64,000 bases of DNA, from contig JBAZUK010000003.1 in NCBI GenBank assembly GCA_041661445.1, forward strand, positions 1 through 64,000. Reading direction: 5' to 3'. Source of the DNA: JBAZUK01 sp041661445. Its GTDB lineage: Bacteria; Chlamydiota; Chlamydiia; Chlamydiales; SM23-39. Below are positions 1-9,528 of this stretch, one piece after another. The notes beneath the pieces were generated by a model. That model was not told the DNA's origin, searched no databases, and saw only the letters and a list, made by a program, of their open reading frames with translations. The position numbers and the translations under genes were made by a program. Every line of letters begins with the position of its first letter. The first letter of the stretch is position 1.

Positions 1-400
1 TTGTTAGGCAAAAAAAATCTATAGGTTTAACCCTATCTATTCTTTTCGCACAAGCTATGCTTTATCATCTTTTTTTCTCTACTGTCAAAAAACATCTAAA
101 CAGTCATCGCTGTTTTTTTCTTTTTAATGAAATTAATTAAAAGAATAAAAATAAAATACAAAAAAAAATTGTTTTTATCAAGAAACTTTATAAAAAAAAA
201 CATTTTTTGTTTCATTTTACCCATCAATTTTTTAGGGTTTTTTATCTATGAAAAGTTCTTAAAAAACTTCTCATGAATAAAAAAAAATAAAATTTTGCTT
301 ATGCTCGTAAACTTTTATCTTTTGAAATCAAAGTCTTTTTTCAAAAAAAAATGTTTACAAACTCTTAAAATAATTGTAAAAAGAAGAAAAAGGTGCAAAA
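1..400. other. AT-rich non-coding stretch at the window start
   Basis: I see no gene here. The stretch is very AT-rich with many A and T runs. It holds one short hairpin followed by T residues (98-118, listed separately) and a second imperfect inverted repeat around 248-274 without a T tail. A 62-codon open frame at 295-483 overlaps the start of the next gene and has no protein-like composition, so I do not call it. Confidence 0.6.
98..118 (+). terminator. Weak rho-independent terminator candidate
   Basis: A 6-bp stem (AAACAG / CTGTTT) with a 6-base loop is followed directly by a run of T. It would end a transcript entering from left of the window on the + strand. The stem is short, so the call is tentative. 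Confidence 0.35.
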
Positions 401-778
401 ATGCCGCTAATGCTATTAAGCAAAATAATAGGTATCTATTTTATAATTTCAAGCATGGCTTTTTTATTAAATCCAAGCTTTAGCAAAAAAATATTTCGCG
501 ACCTTTCAAAGTCTTATGGCCTCTGTTCAGTTTACGGATCATCCGGCATTGTCACAGGAGTCTCAATAATATTTTCAAACAATTTATGTTTTAGCTGCTT
601 TAATATAATTCTATCAGCTATTGGATGGGGATTATTGACTATTGGGCTTGTTCTAATTTTTTTTCCAAGAAGCATTTCCCGTTTAGAAAAAAAATATAAA
701 AACAAACGTTCTTATCTTTGGATAAATTTAATTTTATTGACCACCGGGATTTTTTTAACTATTTCAAGTTTTCTATAA
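401..778 (+). CDS. Small integral membrane protein
   Basis: The 125-residue protein has about four hydrophobic segments (roughly residues 5-23, 45-62, 68-88 and 106-124) separated by short charged loops. I cannot name a function. Its layout and several local patterns (a hydrophobic first helix, an ILGW/AIGW-like turn before the third helix, a Lys-rich loop before the last helix) resemble the 131-residue protein at 47216-47611, so the two look like distant paralogues. An AAGGTG-like ribosome site sits 6-7 bases before the ATG. It stands alone upstream of typA. Confidence 0.7.
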   Translation: MPLMLLSKIIGIYFIISSMAFLLNPSFSKKIFRDLSKSYGLCSVYGSSGIVTGVSIIFSNNLCFSCFNIILSAIGWGLLTIGLVLIFFPRSISRLEKKYKNKRSYLWINLILLTTGIFLTISSFL

Positions 779-938
779 AATATATTTTGATAAATTTTTT
801 ATTTTAAATATTTTTTGATAAATGAAACATTCCAATTAAATAAAACTAATGATATACTTTTTTTAATATCAAGAAAAAATCACTTAAATGTATTATTTTT
901 AAATATTTTTTTAACCCCCCTTTATAGGTTTTCATAAA

Positions 939-2777
939 ATGTACGATCCAAAAAAACTAAGAAATATTGCAATTATTGCACATATCGACCACGGTAAAAC
1001 TACTCTTCTAGATAGTCTTCTAAAACAATCTCAAGTATTTCATGAGCACGCGAAGGTTCCCGAACGAGTTATGGATAGTTTTGATCAGGAGAAAGAGCGC
1101 GGCATTACAATTTATGCAAAACATACTTCAATACTTTTTGAAGGCAATAAAATTAATATCATAGATACGCCGGGTCATGCCGATTTTGCAGGAGAAGTGG
1201 AAAGAGTTTTGGGAATGGTTAACTCCGTGTTGCTATTAGTTGATGCGAAAGAAGGACCCATGCCCCAGACAAGATTTGTATTAATGAAATCCCTTCAAAT
1301 GAATTTAAAACCTATAGTAGTTTTAAATAAAATTGATAGACCTCATGCCAATCCTGAAAAAGTTTTAAATGAAGTTTTTGATCTCTTTGTAGAATTAAAT
1401 GCAACAGATGAACAATTAGATTTCGATTATTGCTATGCAAGCGGACTGGATGGCTATGCAATCATGAATCCCAATGATGAAAAGAAAGATATGAAACCGC
1501 TTTTAGATTTAATTATTAGAAAAGTTGCCCCTCCAAGCGGCGATCTAAAAGAACCTTTCTTAATGCAGGTAGCAACTATTGAATATGATGATTACATCGG
1601 TAGACAAGCTTGTGGAAGAATTTTGGAAGGAATCGTGAAAAAAGATATGACAATCAATCATATCAATCATGAAAAAAAAATAAAAAGTTTTAAAGTTCAG
1701 AGGATTGAAGATCATGAAGGACTGAACAAAATAGAAGTTGATGAAGCGGGTGTAGGCGATATAGTCATTATATCCGGTTGTCAAGAAGTAACTATCGGCG
1801 ATACTCTTTGTTCTTTAGACAACAAAAGAGAACTTCCTCCGATTAAAATTGAAGCTCCTACATTGTCTATTGATATCATGGTAAATTCAGGCCCTTTTGC
1901 CGGTAAAGACGGTAAAAATGTAACAATGAATAAAATTAGAGAAAGACTGATCAGAGAAAAAAAATCCAACGCAACTTTGAAGATTGATATAAAAGATGGT
2001 ATTATCGATAAAATCACAGTATCCGGAAGAGGAGAACTTCACCTTTCTGTTTTATTAGAAACCTTAAGAAGAGAAAATTTTGAATTAATCGTATCTAAGC
2101 CGCAAGTAATCATCAAAGAAATTGATGGAGTAAAATGCGAACCGATAGAACTTGCCCATATTGAAGTTCCTACAGAGCATTCTGGTACAATAATAAGTGA
2201 GCTTGGAATGAGGCGAGGCGAAATGAAATCATTAGATACTGACGAACAGGGAATCACCAGAATGGATTTTCTAATACCTACTAGAGGCATCATGGGATGT
2301 AGAAGTGATTTTCTAACTCTGACTAAAGGGCTTATTATAATGACATCTATTTTTGACCATTATGCTCCATTTAAAGGTGAGATTCCAAAAAGGACAAGAG
2401 GTGTAATGATTTCAATGTGTGAAGGAGAGGCAAATGGATACGCATGCTTCAACCTTCAAAAAAGATCCTCATTATTTGTTAAGCCGGGTGATAAGGTTTA
2501 TGAAGGAATGATAGTTGGTGAAAACTCAAGAGAGAACGATCTTGTTGTAAATGTTACAAAAGCAAAGCAGTTGACGAACGTACGAGCTTCTGGAAAAGAC
2601 GAAAATATAATTCTCACTCCTCCTAGAGTATTTACTTTGGAAGATTCAATAAATTATATTCAAGATGATGAACTGGTTGAAATTACTCCTAAAAACATTC
2701 GTCTTAGAAAAAAATATTTAAATGAAGTTGATAGGAAAAGATATTCAAGATCTTCTGAAGAAAAAAGCGAAGATTAG
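939..2777 (+). CDS. typA: Ribosome-associated GTPase TypA/BipA
   Basis: This 612-residue translational GTPase binds ribosomes and helps 50S assembly and stress or cold adaptation. All GTPase motifs are visible: G1 AHIDHGKTT (14-22), the switch-I region with ERGITI, G3 DTPGHADF, G4 NKID (about 129) and a G5 ASG segment. The EF-G-like domains and the BipA-specific C-terminus follow; length matches the family (about 600-610). The tail is Lys/Arg/Glu-rich. It is a single gene convergent with the rtcB operon. The ribosome site is weak (AGG about 11 bases upstream). Confidence 0.97.
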   Translation: MYDPKKLRNIAIIAHIDHGKTTLLDSLLKQSQVFHEHAKVPERVMDSFDQEKERGITIYAKHTSILFEGNKINIIDTPGHADFAGEVERVLGMVNSVLLLVDAKEGPMPQTRFVLMKSLQMNLKPIVVLNKIDRPHANPEKVLNEVFDLFVELNATDEQLDFDYCYASGLDGYAIMNPNDEKKDMKPLLDLIIRKVAPPSGDLKEPFLMQVATIEYDDYIGRQACGRILEGIVKKDMTINHINHEKKIKSFKVQRIEDHEGLNKIEVDEAGVGDIVIISGCQEVTIGDTLCSLDNKRELPPIKIEAPTLSIDIMVNSGPFAGKDGKNVTMNKIRERLIREKKSNATLKIDIKDGIIDKITVSGRGELHLSVLLETLRRENFELIVSKPQVIIKEIDGVKCEPIELAHIEVPTEHSGTIISELGMRRGEMKSLDTDEQGITRMDFLIPTRGIMGCRSDFLTLTKGLIIMTSIFDHYAPFKGEIPKRTRGVMISMCEGEANGYACFNLQKRSSLFVKPGDKVYEGMIVGENSRENDLVVNVTKAKQLTNVRASGKDENIILTPPRVFTLEDSINYIQDDELVEITPKNIRLRKKYLNEVDRKRYSRSSEEKSED

Positions 2778-2905
2778 ACAATTTTGAAAAAAACAATAAA
2801 TGATCTCTTATTTTGTATTGAAATCGAATAAAAATTTAAGATCAGATCAGAAAAATTTTAATTTTCAAAAATACTTTTTTATAATTAACAATATTTTATA
2901 AGAAT

Positions 2906-4333
2906 TTATCCCTTGATTACATAAGAGGGAATAAGTCTAGCAACCTTTTTTGCTAAATCCGCTTCATGCACTGCATCAACCACTATATCAACGTTTTTGT
3001 AAGCATCGGGCATTTCTTCGGCAATTGTTTCATATGATTTAGCAAAAACTTCAACCCCCTTTGACTGCATATAACTTTTTAGATCTTTTCCTTTCCAAGC
3101 CTTGATAGATTCTGCCCTGCTTTTTTGTCTTCCGGCTCCATGGCATGAGCTGCACCAGGTTAATGGGTTGCCTTGACCCACCAAGATGTATGACGCTGTT
3201 CCCATATCTCCGGGGACCAGTACCGGCTGACCGGTTTTTTGAAAAATTGGATTTAATTCCTTATTATTCGGACCAAATGCTCTGGTAGCGCCTTTTCTAT
3301 GCACACAAACTTTTGTTAATTTACCATTGATTTCATAGTCCTCAAATTTTGCAATATTATGACAAACATCATAAAGCAATTTTACTTGTTCAAAATCTAT
3401 GTTGCAGATCTCTTTCACAGCCTGTCTCACATAATGTAAAATAAGCTGCCTGTTATTAAAAGCATAATTAGCAGCTGATGCCATTGCAGAAAAATACTTT
3501 TTTCCATCATCTGATTTTATGGGAGCGCAAACAAGCTGTCTATCCGGCAAACCTTCAGCATAGCCTTTTTTTATCATGTAATTTAAAGTATCCTGACAAA
3601 TTTGATGTCCAAATCCCCTAGAACCTGTGTGAATCAATACATAGGTATATCCTTTTTCTATGCCCCAGCTTTTAGCGATTTCCGGATAATAAATTGTTTG
3701 AATTTCTCCGATTTCAATAAAATGATTACCTGAACCTAATGTCCCAAGCTGTCTTCTTGCTCTATCTTTTGCATGATTAGAAATTATAGAAATATCGGCT
3801 CCATCAATTTTTCCATTGCTTTCTATATGTTCTAGATCTTCTCTGACACCAAAACCTTGCTCAAGCGACCAATTTACCCCTTTTTGTGCAATTTCATTGT
3901 AATCTCTATCTGACAATCCTGTCTGATCTCTGTGACCATATCCGACTCCTGTCGGAACTAATTCGAAGATACGTTTTATTATTGAATTTCCATATTTCAA
4001 TTTAAGATCAGAAAATTTAATCGGAAGTACTGCAATTCTAACTCCGCAATTAATATCATAACCAACTCCTCCTGGGCTTATCACTCCGGTTTCCACATCC
4101 ATGGCAGCTACTCCGCCAATAGGAAAGCCATATCCCCAGTGAACATCCGGCATTGCTATTGAATGTCCGATTATTCCTTTTAAGGAAGCTACATTTTTGA
4201 TCTGATCTAACGATTTATCTTCTTTAATAACTTCCAATAGCTCTTCTTTAGCAATAATAAGTCCTGGTACCCTCATATTTCCTTCTTGAGGTAGCAAAAA
4301 CTGACAGGGACCTATTTTCTTTAAATCAGACAT
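2906..4333 (-). CDS. rtcB: RNA-splicing ligase RtcB
   Basis: RtcB joins 2',3'-cyclic phosphate (or 3'-phosphate) RNA ends to 5'-OH ends using GTP and Mn2+. The Mn and active-site motifs are all visible: DVHWGYGFPIGG near residue 60, GGVGYDINCGVR near 90, LGTLGSGNHFIE near 200, HTGSRGFGHQ, and SCHGAGR, whose His (about residue 397) is the guanylylated residue. Length (475) is typical. I chose the ATG at 4333 over upstream TTG codons; a GGGAG site lies 11 bases before it. The start overlaps the end of the archease-fusion gene by 8 bases, so the two are translationally coupled. Confidence 0.97.
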   Translation of the reverse strand: MSDLKKIGPCQFLLPQEGNMRVPGLIIAKEELLEVIKEDKSLDQIKNVASLKGIIGHSIAMPDVHWGYGFPIGGVAAMDVETGVISPGGVGYDINCGVRIAVLPIKFSDLKLKYGNSIIKRIFELVPTGVGYGHRDQTGLSDRDYNEIAQKGVNWSLEQGFGVREDLEHIESNGKIDGADISIISNHAKDRARRQLGTLGSGNHFIEIGEIQTIYYPEIAKSWGIEKGYTYVLIHTGSRGFGHQICQDTLNYMIKKGYAEGLPDRQLVCAPIKSDDGKKYFSAMASAANYAFNNRQLILHYVRQAVKEICNIDFEQVKLLYDVCHNIAKFEDYEINGKLTKVCVHRKGATRAFGPNNKELNPIFQKTGQPVLVPGDMGTASYILVGQGNPLTWCSSCHGAGRQKSRAESIKAWKGKDLKSYMQSKGVEVFAKSYETIAEEMPDAYKNVDIVVDAVHEADLAKKVARLIPSYVIKG

Positions 4334-5021
4334 CAACAATCATCTCCCAATTCATTATTTCATTTTTTCTATCTATTTTATTATGAAAACTAACAGCTTT
4401 AAAAGGAATATCGAACCCATCTATTTCCGCATTGGTTATTATTTCATTTAAATTGATAATCACATCATCTATCGAATTTACTTTCTTAAGTAACGAAACA
4501 TAATTTAAAAAAATTTCTACCTTAAAAGAGAGTGCGATAAAGCTGCTATGCAGCAAATCCAAATAGCTTTTTCCACGAATAATAAAAGCAATATCTGCAG
4601 TATGTTTTATTTCTTCAAAAGGGTTTATAAAATCCTTTGTCCATAAGATATTGTACTCACTATTTTGCAAGCTTTCATATAAATTAAAGCTTTTTATATA
4701 CAATGGAGATTGTTTAAATGTTTCTTTCCACAATTTTAAATTAAAATCATCTCGGCAGATGGTAACATGAGGAATAAACCGATTTTCTAGTTTAACAAGA
4801 ACTTTTCTTTCTTTGAAAAATTCAAAAATCTCTTCGTGAAATTTGTCTAAAATAATATTTTTCTCGAAAAAATCTGCCTGATAGGCTACTAATCTAGGAT
4901 TAGTTTCAGGCCAGAACAAACACTTGTTAAAGTATCCGGGAAGCCCAATTTGACATGGCAAATAAAGTTCATCCAAATATTTTTTAATTTCATCTAAAAC
5001 TATATCTCCTAAAAAAAGCAA
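4326..5021 (-). CDS. 2H phosphoesterase (LigT-like) / archease fusion protein
   Basis: The C-terminal half carries the archease signature (HTADIAFIIRGKSYLDLL), the co-factor that reactivates RtcB. The N-terminal half is a 2H phosphoesterase: it has the second HxT motif in RFIPHVTI. The frame from 5021 begins at TTG and lacks the first HxT, but reading upstream without a stop gives RHITLLFLGD (His-Ile-Thr at 5022-5030) preceded by a plausible N-terminus, so the true protein is longer. The same frame is open to 5129 but has no ATG; an ATG at 5122 is in a different frame, separated by a 6-A run (5101-5106). One extra base in that run would give an intact protein of about 266 residues. It overlaps rtcB by 8 bases, supporting a joint RNA-repair role. 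Confidence 0.85.
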   Translation of the reverse strand: MLFLGDIVLDEIKKYLDELYLPCQIGLPGYFNKCLFWPETNPRLVAYQADFFEKNIILDKFHEEIFEFFKERKVLVKLENRFIPHVTICRDDFNLKLWKETFKQSPLYIKSFNLYESLQNSEYNILWTKDFINPFEEIKHTADIAFIIRGKSYLDLLHSSFIALSFKVEIFLNYVSLLKKVNSIDDVIINLNEIITNAEIDGFDIPFKAVSFHNKIDRKNEIMNWEMIVDV

Positions 5022-5411
5022 AGTGATATGTCGATTTTTTTCTTTGATAATTTTCTTTTCTTTAGGAATGTTTTTCCAAACAGTGTAAATTTCAAAACCT
5101 AAAAAACATCTTTTTTTTTCATAAAAATACTATTTTTTTTCTTTTTTCATTTTTATATATAATTGATAAAAATAGTAACGTTTGTTTCTACATAACATAA
5201 TTTTATTTTATATATTTTTCAAATTGATTTTTTTAATATTTTTTTTCTTAAAAAGCTTATTTCCAAAGAGTAGAAAAAAAAAGTAGCTATTAATTCAAAA
5301 AAACTATATCTAGTAATTAAAAGAAAATAAAAATACAATATGTAGTATCTCCAAGACTTAAGATCTTGAAGGCTGCTTTTTGTAATACAAATATAATAAA
5401 GGAGAATAATC

Positions 5412-7553
5412 ATGAAAGATAATAATAAAAATAAATTAGAAAAAATAATTAAAAGAAATGGAAGAGTTGATGACTTTGATTTTAATAAAATATATAAAGC
5501 TATATTAAAAGCCGGTAAGGCCACCAAGGAGTTTGATGAATCCATTGCAAAAACATTAACCATAAGAGCTGTTTCTCTAGCTGAGAAAATACTTAAAGAC
5601 ATTCCTAGCGTTGAAGAAATACAAGACGTTGTTGAAGAAGTGCTTCTATCTTCACCTTTTAAACTTACAGCAAAAGCATACATAATCTACAGAGAACAGC
5701 ATTCCAAAATCAGAGAAATAGCAAATAAAGCGGGCGTAGATTTAATAGATCAATATTTAGATAAATTAGACTGGCAGGTAAAAGAAAACTCCAATATGAG
5801 TTTTTCTCTACAAGGGCTTCATAATTACATAGCATCTGAAACAAATAAAATTTATTGGCTAAATAAAATTTATCCGCCAAATATTAGAAAAGCCCACGTT
5901 GAAGGTTCTTTTCACATCCATGATCTAGGCGTTTTATCAAGTTACTGCGTAGGTTGGGATTTAATGGACCTTCTAATGGTCGGGTTTCAAGGAGTTGAAG
6001 GAAAAGTTCAAAGCGACCCTCCAAAGCATTTTAGAACAGCTTTGGGTCAGATAGTAAACTTTTTTTACACATTGCAGGGAGAAGCAGCCGGAGCTCAAGC
6101 TTTTTCAAATTTAGATACTCTTTTAGCGCCATTTATAAGATATGACAATTTATCATATAAACAAGTAAAACAGGCGATGCAGGAATTTATCTTTAATGTG
6201 AATGTTCCGACTAGAGTTGGATTTCAAACTCCTTTTACAAATGTCACTTTAGATTTAATCCCCTCCCCTCTATTCAAAGATACAAATGTAATAATCGGAG
6301 GACAAGTTCAGAAGGAAACATATAAAGAGTTCCAAGAAGAAATGAATTTATTTAATAAAGCATTTCTAGAAGTAATGCAAAAAGGCGATGCAAAAGGAAG
6401 AGTATTTACATTTCCGATACCAACCTATAACATCACAAAAGACTTTGACTGGGATAATCCAAATTTAGATCTTCTTTGGAAAGTAACAGGAAAATACGGC
6501 ATACCATATTTTGCAAATTTCATAAATTCAGAAATGAGCCCTGAAGATACCAGATCCATGTGCTGCAGATTAAGGTTAAATACCAAAGAGCTTCAATTAA
6601 GAGGAGGAGGATTATTTGGATCCAATCCGCTTACAGGTTCTATCGGTGTAGTAACAATTAATCTTCCTCGAATCGGATATCTGGTCAACAGCGAAAAAGA
6701 ATTTATAAACCATTTAAGCGATTTAATGGACCTAGCTAAAGAGAGCTTAGAAATAAAAAGAAAGATCATCGAGCACTTTACGGAAAAGGGTCTTTACCCA
6801 TATTCAAAATTTTATTTAAGGAAAATCAAGCAAAGATTTGATAGATATTGGACAAATCATTTTTCAACTATCGGTCTTGTTGGAATGAATGAAGCCTGCA
6901 TTAATCTTTTAAAAACAACAATAGCTTCAGAAGAAGGTAAAAAATTTGCAATAAACGTTCTTGATTTCATGAGAGAAAAACTTAGTATTTATCAAGAAGA
7001 AACCAAGAGCAACTATAACTTGGAAGCAACTCCTGCCGAAGGAACAAGCTTTAGACTTGCCTTGATAGACAAAAAACGTTATCCCGACATAGTTTGCGCT
7101 AACGAAGATCAGGTAAATCTTGGAGCAAAACCATTTTATACAAATTCAACACTTCTTCCGGTAAATTATACCGATGATCTTTTTGAATCTCTAGAACATC
7201 AGGATGATCTTCAAAAAAGATACACCGGAGGAACTGTACTGCATGCATTTGTTGGAGAAAAAATTGAAGATGGATCAATTGTTAAAAATTTAATTAGAAA
7301 AACTTTTGAAACATATGAACTTCCTTATCTTTCAATTACGCCTACATTCAGCGTATGTCAGGAACATGGTTATTTAGCCGGAGAGCATCAGAATTGCCCG
7401 AAATGTTCAAAAAGCTGTGAAATCTATTCTAGAGTTGTCGGCTATCTTCGCCCAGTCAATCAATGGAATGATGGAAAAAGAGCTGAGTTTAGCATCAGGA
7501 AAAACTATAAATGCCCAACTGAAGCCAATATTAAAACAAAGGCTTTATGTTAA
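5412..7553 (+). CDS. nrdD: Anaerobic ribonucleoside-triphosphate reductase, large subunit
   Basis: NrdD makes deoxyribonucleotides without oxygen using a glycyl radical. An N-terminal ATP-cone (about residues 8-95, starting KIIKRNGRVDDFDF) provides allosteric control. The catalytic barrel includes FTNVTLD and the MCCRLRLN Cys pair. Four C-terminal zinc cysteines (about 649, 662, 665, 669) precede the glycyl-radical site RVVGYLRPV (Gly about 677). Length 713 is normal. A GGAGA site lies 6-7 bases before the ATG. It is followed by nrdG with a short overlap. No aerobic ribonucleotide reductase is seen in the window, which suggests anaerobic growth. Confidence 0.97.
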   Translation: MKDNNKNKLEKIIKRNGRVDDFDFNKIYKAILKAGKATKEFDESIAKTLTIRAVSLAEKILKDIPSVEEIQDVVEEVLLSSPFKLTAKAYIIYREQHSKIREIANKAGVDLIDQYLDKLDWQVKENSNMSFSLQGLHNYIASETNKIYWLNKIYPPNIRKAHVEGSFHIHDLGVLSSYCVGWDLMDLLMVGFQGVEGKVQSDPPKHFRTALGQIVNFFYTLQGEAAGAQAFSNLDTLLAPFIRYDNLSYKQVKQAMQEFIFNVNVPTRVGFQTPFTNVTLDLIPSPLFKDTNVIIGGQVQKETYKEFQEEMNLFNKAFLEVMQKGDAKGRVFTFPIPTYNITKDFDWDNPNLDLLWKVTGKYGIPYFANFINSEMSPEDTRSMCCRLRLNTKELQLRGGGLFGSNPLTGSIGVVTINLPRIGYLVNSEKEFINHLSDLMDLAKESLEIKRKIIEHFTEKGLYPYSKFYLRKIKQRFDRYWTNHFSTIGLVGMNEACINLLKTTIASEEGKKFAINVLDFMREKLSIYQEETKSNYNLEATPAEGTSFRLALIDKKRYPDIVCANEDQVNLGAKPFYTNSTLLPVNYTDDLFESLEHQDDLQKRYTGGTVLHAFVGEKIEDGSIVKNLIRKTFETYELPYLSITPTFSVCQEHGYLAGEHQNCPKCSKSCEIYSRVVGYLRPVNQWNDGKRAEFSIRKNYKCPTEANIKTKALC

Positions 7554-8236
7554 TAGGCGGGCTTCAGAAGTTATCATTTATTGATTACCCAAAAAAAATG
7601 GCAGCCTTGATATTTACTCAAGGCTGCCCGTTTTTATGTCAATATTGTCATAATCCAAACCTCGTTCTTCCTAATAAATTTACTCAACCTCTTCAGGAAG
7701 ATGAAGTTTTAAATTTTCTAAAAAAAAGGAAAAATCAATTAGAAGCCGTTGTAATTACAGGCGGAGAACCTACTATACAAAAAGATTTAATAGAGTTTAT
7801 TTATAAAATTAAAAACTTAAATTTCTTAGTTAAATTAGACACTAATGGAACAAATCCTGAAATTCTAAAAGAGCTGATAGAGAAAAATTTAATAGATTAT
7901 ATTGCAATGGATATAAAAGCCCCTTTAGAAAAGTACAAACTTATAATTCAGAAAGAAATTGACACTTCTCTTATTTCTCAAAGCATAGAAATTATTATTA
8001 ATTCAAAAGTCGCTCATGAATTTAGAACTACCTTAGTGAAAGGCCTGCATGAATATGAAGACATTGAAAAAATGTCAAAATTAATATCTAATGCAGAATT
8101 ATATATTCTTCAGAAATTTATTCCTAAAGTATCGTTAAATCCAAATCTTTCAAATTATTTGACATTTTCTGATGAGGAATTAGATGAAATGACAATTGTT
8201 TGCAAGAAACATGTAAAAGATTGTTTTTTTAGATAA
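7547..8236 (+). CDS. nrdG: Anaerobic ribonucleotide reductase activating protein (radical SAM)
   Basis: This 229-residue radical-SAM enzyme installs the glycyl radical on NrdD. The 4Fe-4S motif is C27-x3-C31-x2-C34 in GCPFLCQYCHNP, followed by the GGEPT SAM-binding segment. The size and sequence fit the class that begins GGLQKLSxIDYP, typical of NrdG from Gram-positives and archaea. It overlaps nrdD by 7 bases, so the two are co-translated. Confidence 0.95.
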   Translation: MLIGGLQKLSFIDYPKKMAALIFTQGCPFLCQYCHNPNLVLPNKFTQPLQEDEVLNFLKKRKNQLEAVVITGGEPTIQKDLIEFIYKIKNLNFLVKLDTNGTNPEILKELIEKNLIDYIAMDIKAPLEKYKLIIQKEIDTSLISQSIEIIINSKVAHEFRTTLVKGLHEYEDIEKMSKLISNAELYILQKFIPKVSLNPNLSNYLTFSDEELDEMTIVCKKHVKDCFFR

Positions 8237-8268
8237 AGATTTTTAATTTGCGATTGCAAAACTTAACA

Positions 8269-9384
8269 TCATTTTTTTTTACTGCAAGAAGTTTGTAATA
8301 GACTTTGAGCTTGAAGAGTTTTCTTAAAATAACTTTGACAAATTTCTGTTACCGCTTCATTTCTATCATCTTCATTTGGTATTAACATTGCCAACACTTG
8401 AGCTTTTGACAATTTATCAAGCGATATATAAGCTAAAACAATTTTTTTTAATGCTTTGGATTTATAAAACGCATCTGAATCCGGCATTCGTCCAGCTGAT
8501 ACTTCTGCATGTGATAATAATCTTTCAGCATCATTGTGCTGATTTATAGAAATGTATGCTTCTGCTATTTCAACCAAAGATATTGGTTTTATCTTTTCGT
8601 CTTTACATGTGAAGGTGAGCTCTTCGGCAATAGCTAATAATCTTTTTCCATCAGTATATTTAGACAATATTATATAAGCTTTACCAATCTCCATTAATGC
8701 CCTGAATTTAACCGTTATCGATGGAATTTCTATTACTAAATCCTCTGCTGCCTCTAAACAACCAGCTCCTATATATGCGTAAACAATATCTTCTAATGGC
8801 ATTGATTTTTCAGCCTCATTCAAAACTGCTATTGTTATTTTCCTAGCTGTTTCCAAGAGTTTATATTTTTCCGCATAATCTGCGGATTTATTTGCAGATT
8901 CGATCAGAGTTTTTATAAGCTGTTTAATTGTTGCAATTGTTTCTTTTGAAAAATTCAATTCGGGATTGTTAAGAATAACTTCTGCAGCCGTCATGAAATC
9001 ACTATCGATTAATTCACATATTTTTTTTTGAATTGCTTCTGAATCAAATTCCCTTATATTTTTTTTAAAAACAACCATTGCTTTAGTTTCTGTTTTTACT
9101 GATGCTTTTTCAAATTCTAAAGTATTTACAAATCTATCATATTTTCTGCGACAAATCGGACAAGTTTTCGCAATAATGGACCAGTTTAGGATGCAGTCTT
9201 TGCAAAATGCATGCATGCAAACTTTTTTAGTCTTATATTCAAAAGAATTTTCGTCAGGGTTGTATCGAAATTCTTTAGTTTCAAGTAAATTGTTCGGAAA
9301 AATCATTGAATTTGACCGACTCTCAACACCATATGGTTTCATACATATTGAACAAGCAAGTGGAGATGTTTCAAGAACGCTCAT
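8269..9384 (-). CDS. RING-finger protein with helical repeats, candidate ubiquitin-ligase effector
   Basis: The N-terminus has a complete C3HC4 RING finger: C11, C14, C56, H58, C61, C64, C75, C78, with the usual Trp (NW, residues 67-68) and Pro (CPIC) positions. RING domains in eukaryotes recruit ubiquitin-charged E2 enzymes. Residues about 110-360 are predicted helical and contain TPR-like units (several copies of an AYIxxxxxxxAExLL pattern). There is no signal peptide, so delivery would need a secretion system not seen here. Bacteria have no ubiquitin pathway of the usual type, so action in a host cell is the natural inference. The gene faces nrdG tail to tail; no strong ribosome site precedes the ATG. 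Confidence 0.85.
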   Translation of the reverse strand: MSVLETSPLACSICMKPYGVESRSNSMIFPNNLLETKEFRYNPDENSFEYKTKKVCMHAFCKDCILNWSIIAKTCPICRRKYDRFVNTLEFEKASVKTETKAMVVFKKNIREFDSEAIQKKICELIDSDFMTAAEVILNNPELNFSKETIATIKQLIKTLIESANKSADYAEKYKLLETARKITIAVLNEAEKSMPLEDIVYAYIGAGCLEAAEDLVIEIPSITVKFRALMEIGKAYIILSKYTDGKRLLAIAEELTFTCKDEKIKPISLVEIAEAYISINQHNDAERLLSHAEVSAGRMPDSDAFYKSKALKKIVLAYISLDKLSKAQVLAMLIPNEDDRNEAVTEICQSYFKKTLQAQSLLQTSCSKKK

Positions 9385-9528
9385 ATTTTTTTTAATTTAT
9401 TAATATTATTGAATATTTTTTTTAATTAATTTAATTAGAAATCTACAATTGAACAAATATGTTTATATTATAACACATAAACATAATAGTTTTTAAGACT
9501 TATTATTTAAAAAAATATTTGTCGTTTA

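Noticed and set aside
1560..2293. Three minus-strand open frames inside typA (1560-1784, 1781-2017, 2039-2293)
   Set aside because: They lie wholly within a well-conserved gene, have no ribosome site and no protein-like composition.
5219..5683. 154-codon minus-strand frame over the nrdD start
   Set aside because: It overlaps the ATP-cone of nrdD and consists of low-complexity Ser/Leu/Phe strings produced by the AT-rich complement.
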